Counted from the first letter of the stretch, positions 26,654 through 35,154 are shown. The stretch: DNA of 63,999 bases from Alysiella sp. (GCF_030525755.1 NZ_JAUNEC010000004.1:8081-72079), one strand, 5' to 3'. A program made the numbers and translations. Notes: generated from the letters alone by a model not told the origin.

Positions 26654-28045
26654 ATGAAACCCGATTTCACCCAAATTCTGTGCAAAGACCGCTATTTTCT
26701 GAAAAACGCATTCAGGCAGCCTGAAAAATTCGGCGGCTTGGAAAAAGTGCAACAAAAATACCAAAAATCCCACGAAATTTACCTGAAAAAACACGAAAAT
26801 CGCCCAAAAGTTGAACTCAATGCCGATTTGCCCGTTTACGAAAAACGCGATGAAATCCGCACCGCCATTGCCGAAAATCAAGTTGTGATTATTTGTGGCG
26901 AAACGGGTTCGGGCAAAACCACCCAAATTCCGCAAATTTGTTTGGAAATGGGTCGTGGCATCGGTGGCTTAATCGGGCATACCCAACCCAGACGTTTGGC
27001 GGCGCGCTCGGTGGCGGAGCGCATTGCCGAAGAATTGCACAGCGAAATCGGGCTAGCCGTTGGCTATAAAGTGCGTTTTAATGAGCAAACTTCGCCACAT
27101 TCTTTTATTAAATTGATGACAGACGGCATTTTATTGTCCGAAACCCAATCCGACCGTTTTCTCAATCAATACGACACGATTATCATTGACGAAGCCCACG
27201 AACGCAGCCTGAACATTGATTTTCTGCTGGGCTACCTGAAACAGCTTTTGCCCAAACGCCCTGATTTAAAAGTGATTATCACGTCCGCCACCATAGACGC
27301 AAACCGATTTTCACAACATTTCAACAACGCACCCGTGATTGAAGTGAGCGGGCGTACCTATCCCGTGGAAATTTTGTATCGTCCCATCAAGCAGTTAGAT
27401 GAAGATGAAACCGAAATGGCAATCCCAGACGCGATTGTGGACGCGGCAGACGAATTGGCAAATCATGGCGAGGGCGACATCTTGGTGTTTTTGGCAGGCG
27501 AGCGCGAAATCCGCGAAGCTGCCGAAGCCTTGCGAAAATCGCCTTTACGCAAAAATGACGACATTTTGCCGCTTTTTGCGCGCTTATCGGCGCAAGAACA
27601 GCACAAAATCTTCCACCCCACAGGCACGAAAAGGCGCATTATTTTGGCGACCAATGTGGCGGAAACTTCGCTGACCGTGCCGCGCATTCGTTTTGTGATA
27701 GACACGGGCTTGGCGCGCGTCAAGCGTTATTCTGCAAGGGCAAAAGTGGAACAGTTGCACGTGGAGAAAATTTCGCAAGCCGCAGCCAAACAACGCGCTG
27801 GACGCTGTGGGCGTGTGTCGTCTGGCGTGTGTATCCGATTGTTTTCAGAAGAAGATTTTTTGCAACGCGATGAGTTTACCGACCCCGAGATTATCCGCAG
27901 CAATTTGGCGGCTGTGATTTTGCGTTTGATGGCGTTGGGATTGGGTAATATTGAAGATTTTCCGCTTTTGGATATGCCTGACCCGAGATACATCAATGAC
28001 GGTTATCAGGTTTTGTTGGAATTGGGCGCGATTGCGGAAGTTTGA
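26654..28045 (+). CDS. hrpA: ATP-dependent RNA helicase HrpA, N-terminal part of a split gene
   Basis: 463 residues covering the helicase core of HrpA: Walker A GETGSGKTT near residues 82-90, DEAH (IIDEAHERSLNIDFLL) near 179, SAT motif (ITSATIDANRF) and motif VI QRAGRCGRV. It stops after LLELGAIAEV, exactly where HrpA proteins normally continue into the Y-LT-LG segment found 740 bp downstream (28858 on). HrpA helps rescue stalled ribosomes. An in-frame uptake sequence encodes AFRQPEK at 19-25. Whether the split product works is unknown. Confidence 0.85.
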   Translation: MKPDFTQILCKDRYFLKNAFRQPEKFGGLEKVQQKYQKSHEIYLKKHENRPKVELNADLPVYEKRDEIRTAIAENQVVIICGETGSGKTTQIPQICLEMGRGIGGLIGHTQPRRLAARSVAERIAEELHSEIGLAVGYKVRFNEQTSPHSFIKLMTDGILLSETQSDRFLNQYDTIIIDEAHERSLNIDFLLGYLKQLLPKRPDLKVIITSATIDANRFSQHFNNAPVIEVSGRTYPVEILYRPIKQLDEDETEMAIPDAIVDAADELANHGEGDILVFLAGEREIREAAEALRKSPLRKNDDILPLFARLSAQEQHKIFHPTGTKRRIILATNVAETSLTVPRIRFVIDTGLARVKRYSARAKVEQLHVEKISQAAAKQRAGRCGRVSSGVCIRLFSEEDFLQRDEFTDPEIIRSNLAAVILRLMALGLGNIEDFPLLDMPDPRYINDGYQVLLELGAIAEV

Positions 28046-28139
28046 TTGTTCAGACAGCCTGAAAAGGCTGTTTGCGAACAGGAAATGCTGTCTGAAAATG
28101 TTTCAGGCAAGCTAAAAACCAAGAAATAGGTAGATAAAA

Positions 28140-28709
28140 ATGATGACACCAGAACAAAAAACGCAATTGGTGCAGATTGCCCAAGTGCATATCAGTAGGG
28201 CTTTTTCAGCGATTAAAAAACGAACCGAACAAGATAAAAAAGACATTGCTGCTTATTATCTCTATTTGGTTGATGACTTTTTCGCAACGGCAAATGCTGC
28301 CATTACCCAGCAAGATAAAGAGATTTTTGAGCAAGCAATAGACAAAAAAGCAACGATTTTGGAAGCCATTTGGGACGGTAAATGCGAACTTTATGATGAT
28401 GAACTCACTTACCACATCAATTCAGATAATTGGCTGGAAAATCAAAGCGAGTTTTACCAATTCGCTTATAAGATGATTGATAACATTGAAGATGAAGAAC
28501 AATATGAGCAAATCCGCCAAGATTATGAAGCATGTTTAATTCAAGCCTTACAAAAATGCGACCAAGACGGCATTTTTGGCAACCGCGACCAAAACGGAAT
28601 AATCGTTTTCGCCTTTTACATTGATGATTTTGACGGAAATGGGGAAAAATCATTGCTTTATCGTTCGTCAAACGCACTTAATTCGCCTGATACATATGAC
28701 AAATTGTAG
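28140..28709 (+). CDS. DUF4303-like protein inserted between the two halves of hrpA
   Basis: 189 residues, acidic, no signal peptide or membrane segment. The C-terminal pattern LQKCDQDGIFGNRDQNGI, then IDDFDGNGEKSLLYRSS and NALNSP resembles DUF4303 proteins (a 'GxFG...R' block and a final LNP), which often occur near toxin-immunity genes. Its AT-rich codon use differs from the hrpA pieces on both sides. Altered uptake sequences (GTTCAGACAGCC near 28051, TGCTGTCTGAA near 28086) flank it. Acquisition into hrpA is the likely history; the function is unknown. Confidence 0.5.
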   Translation: MMTPEQKTQLVQIAQVHISRAFSAIKKRTEQDKKDIAAYYLYLVDDFFATANAAITQQDKEIFEQAIDKKATILEAIWDGKCELYDDELTYHINSDNWLENQSEFYQFAYKMIDNIEDEEQYEQIRQDYEACLIQALQKCDQDGIFGNRDQNGIIVFAFYIDDFDGNGEKSLLYRSSNALNSPDTYDKL

Positions 28710-28796
28710 GCAATTCGGTGCATTTTACCTGATGAAATCATGCTGTTTTCAGGCTGCCTGAAACTTTTATTTCAATTTATTTATTCAAAAAAAATT

Positions 28797-31700
28797 ATGA
28801 ACAATCAACAAAATATACCGTCTGAAAACCTTTCAGGCAGCCTGAAAACCAAAAAACCGCGTTACCAATTAACCAATCTCGGCAAACAAATGGCAAAACT
28901 GCCCATAGACCCCAAAATCGCACGCATTTTGTTAGCCGCACAAGTGCATGATTGTATGGCGGAAATGCTGATTATTGTGTCGGCATTGTCGGTGCAAGAC
29001 CCACGCGAGCGTCCGCTTGAATTGCGCGAAACCGCCAACAAAGCCCACGAGCGTTTTGCCGACAAGCAATCGGATTTTTTGGCGTATTTGAATATTTGGG
29101 ATTCGTATCAGCGCGAACGCGACAAAAAAGCCACGCGAAAACAAATGTTTGATTGGTGTCATCAGTATTTTTTGTCGTTTGTGCGAATGCGCGAGTGGCG
29201 CGAATTGCACGCGCAACTGACGGATATTGCGGTGGAAATGGGTTTGACCACGCGCGAAAATGCGTTCAGGCAGCCTGAAAATCTGTCTTTGTATCGGGAA
29301 ATGGAGTTGGACAAAAATGCCGACATTGCCGCGCAAGCCAAGCAAAAACAAATCCACAAAAAAAATCATCGCGCCCAAATTCATGCGAAAAAACAAGCCA
29401 GTTACGAGGAAATTCATCGTGCTTTGCTAACGGGTTTGGTGGCGAATGTGGGCATGAAAACGCCTGAAAATCATGATTATATGGGCGCGCGCGGTTCGCA
29501 TTTTCATTTGTTCCCCACGTCTGCGCTGTTTAAGGCGAAACCGAAATGGGTAATGGCGGCAGAACTCACTGAAACAACAAGGCTTTACGCGCGTGATGTG
29601 GCGCAAATTCAGCCCGAATGGATAGAGCAGGAAACGCCCCATTTGGTGCGTTATCACTATTTTGAGCCGCATTGGGAGCGCAAACGTGGCGAAGTGGTGG
29701 CGAGCGAGCGCGTAACCCTTTATGGTTTAACGGTTTTGCCGCGCCGTCCGATGGCGTATGGCAAGGTTGCGCCAGCCGAAGCGCGTGAGTTGTTTATTCG
29801 TGGCGCGTTGGTGGCGCAGGATTGTGATTTGCAGGCGGCCTTTTTCACGCACAATAAAAAATTAATCAAAGAAATTATTGATTTAGAAAACAAATCGCGC
29901 AAGCAAGATGTGCTGGTGGACGATGAGATTGTGTTCGCGTTTTACGACCAAAGGCTACCTGAAGCGTATGTGGCAGGTGCGGACATGGCTGTTGCATCGC
30001 CCAAACGGGCTTCAGGTGGCCTTGAAGCAAGTGTGATGTGCTATGTCGATGGTTCGCCGATGCAGCTTGATGACCGTGTTCGCGTGGCGCAAGCATGGCA
30101 TGGGCGCGTGGTTGCTTTGTTGGCGCAGCAGCAATATGCCGCTGATTTTGCAAAAGATGATTGGCAGACATTGGCAAATGGTGTGTTGGTGCAATTTGAT
30201 GAAGCGGGTTTGGTGCATTATGACGACAATGAGTTGGCTGCCGAATTGAGCTTGGTGGCGCGTGCCGATAATCCGCCCAAAACGGCTTCAGGTGGCCTGA
30301 AAGCGATGCGAAATGCCAAACCCTTGGCCGATTTGCGGACTTTTGGCGCGTGGCTGCAGCAAATTGGCGAGGCTGGTCGCCAAACGCTGTTTCTAAACCG
30401 CGATGATTTAATGCAACACGCAGCGGCACACATCACGGAAGAGCAGTTCCCCAAATTTTGGAAAAACGCAGACGGCAAATTCAAATTGTCCTACCGATTT
30501 GAGCCGCATCACATCATGGACGGCGTTACGCTGACCCTGCCCTTAACCGTGCTGAACCGCATCAATCCACATCAACTGGAATGGCTGGTGGCTGGCATGG
30601 AGCGTGAAAAATTGCAATTACTTATCAAAGCTTTACCCAAACAAATCCGCCGAATTTGCGTGCCTGTGCCTGATTTCATTACCGAATTTTTGAGCCAAAA
30701 CCCCGACAAATCTGCCCCCATTTTGCCGCAGCTCGCCCATGCCATCGCCAAAAAAGCAGGCGATATGCGCCTTTTGGAACAGATTGATTTGGACGAATGG
30801 GCGCGTTTCAGGCTGCCTGAACATTGTTATTTCAATTTGAAAATTGTGGACGATGGCGGTCAAGAATTGGCGATGGGGCGCGATTTAATCCAATTACAAC
30901 AAGAACTTGGACAAGTTGCCAGTTTATCATTCCGCGACAACACGCAAGAATTTGAGCGCGAAAATCTGAAAACTTGGGACATTGGCACTTTGCCTGAATC
31001 CATCAAATTTGCAAGGGGAAAACAACAGCTTACAGGCTATTTGGGTTTGCAAAAAGAGAAAAACGGCAACATTGCCTTGCGCCTGTTTGACACCGCATTG
31101 GCGGCGGAAATCGCCCACCGTCAAGGCGTAATTGAGTTGATGAAATTGCAATTAAAAGAACAAGTTAAAGATTTGAACAAGGGCATTCAAGGGTTCACGC
31201 AACTGGCGATGTTGCTGAAACATTTGTCGGCAGACGCGCTCAAAGACGACATCACGCAGGCGGTGTGCGACCGTGCGTTTATTGGCGATGACGATTTGCC
31301 GCGCGATGAAAAAACCTTTAAAGAACAAATCAAAAGGGCGCGTAGCCGTTTACCAGCCGTGCGCGAGGCTTTGACGCGCTATTTGCAGGACACGGCGGCG
31401 GCGTATGCCGAATTGAACGCGAAATTGGCAAACGGCAAGCACCCACTTGCGCCCATTTTGCGTGCGCGTGTGCAGAAATTATTGGGGGAAAACTTTGCCA
31501 GTTCAACGCCTTGGGCGCAATGGGCGCGTTTGCCTGTGTATTTGCGCGCGATGAGTTTGCGCATGGACAAATATTCGGGCAACCCCAGCCGCGACATGGC
31601 GCGTGAGGCGGACATTCAGCAACTGGAAAACATGTGGTCTGAAAAGGTGGAAAATTTGCAAAAACAGAATATGCCCGTTTCAGGCAGCCTGAAAGATTTT

Positions 31701-31811
31701 GGCTGGGATTTGGAGGAATTGCGGGTTTCCTTGTTTGCGCAGGAGTTGAAAACGCCGAAACCCATTTCTATTAAAAGATTGTTGAAAGAATGGGAGAATT
31801 TAGGGAAATGA
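28797..31811 (+). CDS. hrpA: HrpA, C-terminal part of the split gene
   Basis: 1004 residues from the ATG at 28797 (an upstream ATG at 28740 lies in an uptake sequence). After a short leader with SGSLK, it resumes HrpA at YQLTNLGKQMAKLPIDPKIA, through the ratchet/OB region (SALSVQDPRERP, SDFLAYLNIWDSY) to the long C-terminal domain (FAFYDQRLPE, DGVTLTLPLTVLNRI, PKQIRR). About 120 residues between RLPE and the KLSYRFEP block appear extra compared with E. coli HrpA, bounded by ASGGLEAS and ASGGLKAM. Without the N-terminal piece it has no ATPase motifs. Confidence 0.8.
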   Translation: MNNQQNIPSENLSGSLKTKKPRYQLTNLGKQMAKLPIDPKIARILLAAQVHDCMAEMLIIVSALSVQDPRERPLELRETANKAHERFADKQSDFLAYLNIWDSYQRERDKKATRKQMFDWCHQYFLSFVRMREWRELHAQLTDIAVEMGLTTRENAFRQPENLSLYREMELDKNADIAAQAKQKQIHKKNHRAQIHAKKQASYEEIHRALLTGLVANVGMKTPENHDYMGARGSHFHLFPTSALFKAKPKWVMAAELTETTRLYARDVAQIQPEWIEQETPHLVRYHYFEPHWERKRGEVVASERVTLYGLTVLPRRPMAYGKVAPAEARELFIRGALVAQDCDLQAAFFTHNKKLIKEIIDLENKSRKQDVLVDDEIVFAFYDQRLPEAYVAGADMAVASPKRASGGLEASVMCYVDGSPMQLDDRVRVAQAWHGRVVALLAQQQYAADFAKDDWQTLANGVLVQFDEAGLVHYDDNELAAELSLVARADNPPKTASGGLKAMRNAKPLADLRTFGAWLQQIGEAGRQTLFLNRDDLMQHAAAHITEEQFPKFWKNADGKFKLSYRFEPHHIMDGVTLTLPLTVLNRINPHQLEWLVAGMEREKLQLLIKALPKQIRRICVPVPDFITEFLSQNPDKSAPILPQLAHAIAKKAGDMRLLEQIDLDEWARFRLPEHCYFNLKIVDDGGQELAMGRDLIQLQQELGQVASLSFRDNTQEFERENLKTWDIGTLPESIKFARGKQQLTGYLGLQKEKNGNIALRLFDTALAAEIAHRQGVIELMKLQLKEQVKDLNKGIQGFTQLAMLLKHLSADALKDDITQAVCDRAFIGDDDLPRDEKTFKEQIKRARSRLPAVREALTRYLQDTAAAYAELNAKLANGKHPLAPILRARVQKLLGENFASSTPWAQWARLPVYLRAMSLRMDKYSGNPSRDMAREADIQQLENMWSEKVENLQKQNMPVSGSLKDFGWDLEELRVSLFAQELKTPKPISIKRLLKEWENLGK

Positions 31812-31875
31812 TTTTCAGGCTGCCTGAAAAAATTGTGTTACACTTAACCAAACGTATCAACAAGGAGTATATACC

Positions 31876-32100
31876 ATGACGCAAGCAACGCTTTTTAAAA
31901 GCAATCAAACGCAAGCCGTACGTTTACCCAAAGCCGTTGCCTTTCCCGATGGCGTGAAAAAAGTGGAAGTGGTGGTTTTGGGCAAAACCCGTTTACTCAC
32001 GCCCAGCGAAAATTTGTGGGACGACTGGTTCGCGCAATTACCGCAAGTTGATTTCCCCGACCGAGAACCGACTTTTCAAGCCGAACGCGAAAGTTTTTAA
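31876..32100 (+). CDS. vapB: VapB antitoxin
   Basis: 74 residues. The N-terminal half (TLFKSNQTQAVRLPKAVAFP) is the AbrB-type DNA-binding fold typical of VapB. The C-terminal half (ENLWDDWFAQLPQVDFP...) is the toxin-wrapping tail. A strong AAGGAG ribosome site precedes the ATG, and the gene ends 2 bp before vapC. It neutralises the toxin and represses its own operon. Confidence 0.92.
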   Translation: MTQATLFKSNQTQAVRLPKAVAFPDGVKKVEVVVLGKTRLLTPSENLWDDWFAQLPQVDFPDREPTFQAERESF

Positions 32101-32102
32101 TC

Positions 32103-32507
32103 ATGTTGCGCTATATGTTAGACACCAATATTTGCATTTACACGATTAAAAATAATCCTGCAATCGTGCGTGAAAAATTCCAGCAACATCAACACCATTT
32201 ATGTATGAGCAGCATTGTGTTAAGTGAATTGTTGTATGGTGCGGAAAAATCGGACACGTCCACAAAATCATTGGCATTGATTGAGGGCTTGGCAGCGCGT
32301 TTGCAAGTGCTGGATTTTGATGAGAATGCGGCGGCGCATTCGGCTGAAATTCGTGCGGAATTAGCCAAAAAAGGCACACCCATTGGGCATTATGATGTGC
32401 TGATTGCGGGGCATGCACGCAGTCGTGGGCTGGTTTTGGTCAGCAATAATTTGCGTGAATTTGAGCGTGTGGGTGGGTTGAGATTGGAGAATTGGGCGGC
32501 AGGTTGA
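32103..32507 (+). CDS. vapC: VapC toxin, PIN-domain ribonuclease
   Basis: 134 residues with the PIN-domain acidic residues in MLDTNICIYTIK (Asp near 7), SELLYGAEKS (Glu near 43) and GHYDVLIAGHA (Asp near 99), and the terminal VSNNLREFERV block. This subgroup cleaves initiator tRNA-fMet in other bacteria, halting translation. Here VTNN-like is VSNN. All catalytic positions appear intact, so the toxin is probably active. Confidence 0.92.
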   Translation: MLRYMLDTNICIYTIKNNPAIVREKFQQHQHHLCMSSIVLSELLYGAEKSDTSTKSLALIEGLAARLQVLDFDENAAAHSAEIRAELAKKGTPIGHYDVLIAGHARSRGLVLVSNNLREFERVGGLRLENWAAG

Positions 32508-32509
32508 GT

Positions 32510-32643
32510 TTTCAGGTAGCCTGAAAGATTTTGGGTGGCAAATTGAAGAATTGCGTGTATTCTTGTTTGCACAAGAACTGAAAACGCCGAATCCGATTTC
32601 GGTTAAAAGGTTGTTGAAGGAATGGGAGAATTTGGGAAAATAA
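32510..32643 (+). pseudogene. Duplicated 3' end of hrpA
   Basis: 134 bases align to the last 134 bases of hrpA (31678-31811) with no gap and about 83 per cent identity counted by eye. They encode SGSLKDFGWQIEELRVFLFA and on to LLKEWENLGK with a stop at the same place (TAA for TGA). Many differences are silent, so this looks like the end of a real hrpA from another strain or species. It has an AGGCTACCTGAA-type uptake sequence (minus strand) where the main copy has AGGCTGCCTGAA. VapBC therefore lies between two hrpA tails. Confidence 0.85.
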
Positions 32644-32682
32644 TCTTTTCAGGTAGCCTGAAAATAAATGTAGGAGATTATA

Positions 32683-32805
32683 ATGAACGAAAATTTATGG
32701 GAAGATTGGTTTAAAGAATTACCAATGGAAGATTTTCCTGAACACGAACAGGGATTTCAAGAAGAACATGAATCGTTGTTTGATGAAGAAACTATGCCGT
32801 CTTAA
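32683..32805 (+). CDS. Mini-gene for an orphan VapB C-terminal (toxin-binding) segment
   Basis: 40 codons with a good TAGGAG ribosome site 7 bases before the ATG. The product (MNENLWEDWFKELPMEDFPE and on to ESLFDEETMPS) matches the C-terminal half of the neighbouring VapB (ENLWDDWFAQLPQVDFPDRE...) over about 29 positions, but it lacks the DNA-binding half. Either it is the remnant of a second vapBC or a free antitoxin peptide able to neutralise a VapC without repressing. Confidence 0.6.
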   Translation: MNENLWEDWFKELPMEDFPEHEQGFQEEHESLFDEETMPS

Positions 32806-32853
32806 AGTGTTTCAGGCTACCTGCATTGTTAAAAAATACAGGTAGCCTGAACT

Positions 32854-33297
32854 TTATTCATAAAATTCTAGTACTGCTACTGCCGTGTCATATAAGATAA
32901 AAAGCGAATAGATGAATACCGTTGATAATAAAATTTCTAATCCTGCATTTATCAAAACAGGTTCAAAAGACCAAGTATTTTTCTTGGAAAGAATAGATAA
33001 AATTAACGCAGCACCAATTAAAGTAACCTGTTCTCGTACAGATAATAATAATTGTGCTTTTGTACTCTTGAATACATCATTGATTCTTTGATTATACTGC
33101 TTACTTATTTCATACAATTTTGACAAAATAACAGCCACCGTAGCTGTATTTATAGCCATCAATGTTATTAAAATGTTTAATAAATTTGAACGCATAAATT
33201 CTCCCATAAAATAAACTCCTATAATATATTGAATTAAATATAAAATAAGAGAAATTACGAAAGATTTAGCTGCTGTACTAGTAACAGTATTTATCAT
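32854..33297 (-). CDS. Four-helix membrane protein, possible RexB-like partner
   Basis: 147 residues with about four predicted membrane segments: 12-31, 37-59, 90-106 and 119-141, and a charged loop between the second and third. I recognise no Pfam family. It starts 7 bp after the stop of the 293-residue gene, so the two are an operon. Size (147 vs 144), four-helix topology and position after a roughly 280-residue partner resemble lambda RexB, an ion channel that depolarises phage-infected cells. Kiwa KwaA is another four-helix possibility. Strongly AT-rich. Confidence 0.55.
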   Translation of the reverse strand: MINTVTSTAAKSFVISLILYLIQYIIGVYFMGEFMRSNLLNILITLMAINTATVAVILSKLYEISKQYNQRINDVFKSTKAQLLLSVREQVTLIGAALILSILSKKNTWSFEPVLINAGLEILLSTVFIYSLFILYDTAVAVLEFYE

Positions 33298-33304
33298 AAT
33301 TTAA

Positions 33305-34186
33305 TCATCTTAATTGAAAGAAATCTTTAATTCTTTCTAGTAAACTCATTGGATAAGCTTCAATTTCGTACTCATCTATAGTAATATGAGAATGTGTATT
33401 TGCCATGTCTTTTTTAATCCGAACCCCTTTATATTTAACCCTAATATTCCCACCCCCTTTGCTACTATAATCAACCAAATCTTGTAATTGAGGTAGTTGG
33501 GGTGATAAATTCAATTCCCCATTTTCAGGAGCATTCATAGTTAATTCCGTATTTGCCGAATTCGAATATTTGGCTAATGCTTTCAAGTCATCGCTTAATG
33601 CCTTTGAAATATTTGCCATATTTGGAGTAACCATTTTAAATTCTATTTGTTCAACTTTTTGGCCTTCTACTAGTTGCCAAAATGATTGTTCATCAAAAAT
33701 AGGATAAATTTGAACATTTAAATTATGGTTATACAATACTTCATTTAATCTTTTTGTTAGTAAATTAGCCAACGTATTTGTTTTATTAAATGCACTTGTC
33801 CGATGTTCTAATACTAATATTTGTTGTTCATCATCATTCCAAACTATCACATGGACACGAGGCCAATCTTCTTCGGACATGGTTTCAAAATTTTCAGTTT
33901 CTCTGGTTACAGTTTTACAAGCTGCAACTTTAAATATATAAAATTGATTATGTGCTTTTTCTTGCAAAGGATAAACTTCTTTAATTCTTAATTTTCGACT
34001 AGTATCATCTATTTCATCTAACATACTTTGCAACGCAATTTGCCTAAATGCTTCAATAAAAAATTCATTTTTACGCTGGATTACTTCATCAACAGATAAT
34101 TCGTTTTCTGATAAATAAAGCTTTTCCTGAATACGTTCATTAGGAATAATTTGGTAACGATATAGATGAAAAATTCGTTGAGACAT
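33305..34186 (-). CDS. Soluble protein of unknown family, possible RexA-like sensor
   Basis: 293 residues, no signal peptide or membrane segment, very AT-rich compared with mutM next door. The central region alternates strands and helices (VHVIVWNDDEQQILVLEHRT, then a leucine-rich helix ANLLTKRLNEVLYNHN, then VEQIEFKMVTPNMANISKAL). This order resembles lambda RexA, but no residue-level motif is certain. The C-terminus is basic then acidic and has GGGNIRVKYKG. It is the first gene of a two-gene unit with a membrane protein. Confidence 0.5.
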   Translation of the reverse strand: MSQRIFHLYRYQIIPNERIQEKLYLSENELSVDEVIQRKNEFFIEAFRQIALQSMLDEIDDTSRKLRIKEVYPLQEKAHNQFYIFKVAACKTVTRETENFETMSEEDWPRVHVIVWNDDEQQILVLEHRTSAFNKTNTLANLLTKRLNEVLYNHNLNVQIYPIFDEQSFWQLVEGQKVEQIEFKMVTPNMANISKALSDDLKALAKYSNSANTELTMNAPENGELNLSPQLPQLQDLVDYSSKGGGNIRVKYKGVRIKKDMANTHSHITIDEYEIEAYPMSLLERIKDFFQLR

Positions 34187-34278
34187 AATAAAATATTTCC
34201 TTACAAGATTGTGATTTCAGAATTATATTCCAAAAAACAAAGAAATAATTATTTTATTGTAAAATAAGGATTTTTTCC

Positions 34279-35097
34279 ATGCCCGAACTCCCCGAAGTAG
34301 AAACCACCCTACGCGGCATTGCCCCACACATACGCGGCAAAAAAATCGCCCAAACCCTTGTGCGCCAAGCCAAATTGCGCTGGCAAATTCCTGCCGATTT
34401 GGCGGAAACTTTGCAGGGGCAAACCGTCCAAAATTGTACGCGCCGCGCCAAATATTTGCTGATTCAATTTAATATAGGCGTGTTGATTGTGCATTTGGGC
34501 ATGTCAGGCAGCCTGCGGATTTGGCGCGACAACGCCCCCGAGCCGTCCAAACACGACCATGTGGATTTTGTGTTTGATGACGGCACGGTGTTGCGTTATC
34601 ACGACCCACGCCGTTTTGGGGCGATTTTGTGGCTTGCTGGCGTGGCGGAGCATCATGATTTGCTGAAAAATCTGGGCGTTGAGCCACTTTCCGATGAATT
34701 TACCGCGTCATATTTGTTCAACAAAATCAAAGATAAAAATCGCGCCATCAAATTGATGATAATGGACAACGCGATTATGGTCGGCGTGGGCAATATTTAC
34801 GCGAACGAAAGCCTGTTTCAGGCTGCCTTGCTGCCCAATCGCCCCGCCAAATCATTGAATTTACAAGATTGTGCCAACTTGGTCGCCGCCATCAAACAAA
34901 TCCTGCAACGCGCCATTGACACAGGCGGCAGCACCCTGCGCGATTTCGTGGACAGCGAAGGCAAAAGCGGCTATTTCCAACAAGAATATAAGGTTTACGG
35001 TCGCGCAGGTTCAGGTTGCCTGAAATGCGGCGGTTTGATTGAAAAATCGGTTTTGGGGCAGCGTGGCACGTTTTATTGCCCCAATTGTCAAAAATGA
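34279..35097 (+). CDS. mutM: Formamidopyrimidine-DNA glycosylase
   Basis: Removes oxidised purines such as 8-oxoguanine. It begins MPELPEVETTLRGI, so Pro2 (Schiff base) and Glu3 are present. The conserved Lys is in RRAKYLL near residue 57, the VGNIYANESLF helix-two-turn-helix is near 173, and a C-terminal zinc finger has CLKCGG...FYCPNCQ. Length 272 is typical. The start of the gene marks the end of the AT-rich accessory region. Confidence 0.97.
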   Translation: MPELPEVETTLRGIAPHIRGKKIAQTLVRQAKLRWQIPADLAETLQGQTVQNCTRRAKYLLIQFNIGVLIVHLGMSGSLRIWRDNAPEPSKHDHVDFVFDDGTVLRYHDPRRFGAILWLAGVAEHHDLLKNLGVEPLSDEFTASYLFNKIKDKNRAIKLMIMDNAIMVGVGNIYANESLFQAALLPNRPAKSLNLQDCANLVAAIKQILQRAIDTGGSTLRDFVDSEGKSGYFQQEYKVYGRAGSGCLKCGGLIEKSVLGQRGTFYCPNCQK

Positions 35098-35137
35098 TTT
35101 TCAGGCAGCCTTTGCTCGGTATCAAAGGCTGCCTGAA
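35098..35137. terminator. Bidirectional DUS hairpin between mutM and guaA
   Basis: TTTCAGGCAGCCTTTG at 35098-35113 pairs exactly with CAAAGGCTGCCTGAAA at 35123-35138, a 16-bp perfect stem, between two converging genes. Confidence 0.8.
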
Positions 35138-35154
35138 AGCATGTTCTTATATTA

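Noticed and set aside
29875..30429. Open frame of 184 codons on the minus strand within hrpA
   Set aside because: It is His/Pro-rich, overlaps a well-supported helicase gene and has no ribosome site or family features.
32854..33297. Small membrane protein considered as a holin
   Set aside because: No endolysin or phage genes adjoin it and it is coupled to a soluble 293-residue gene, which fits an exclusion or signalling pair better.
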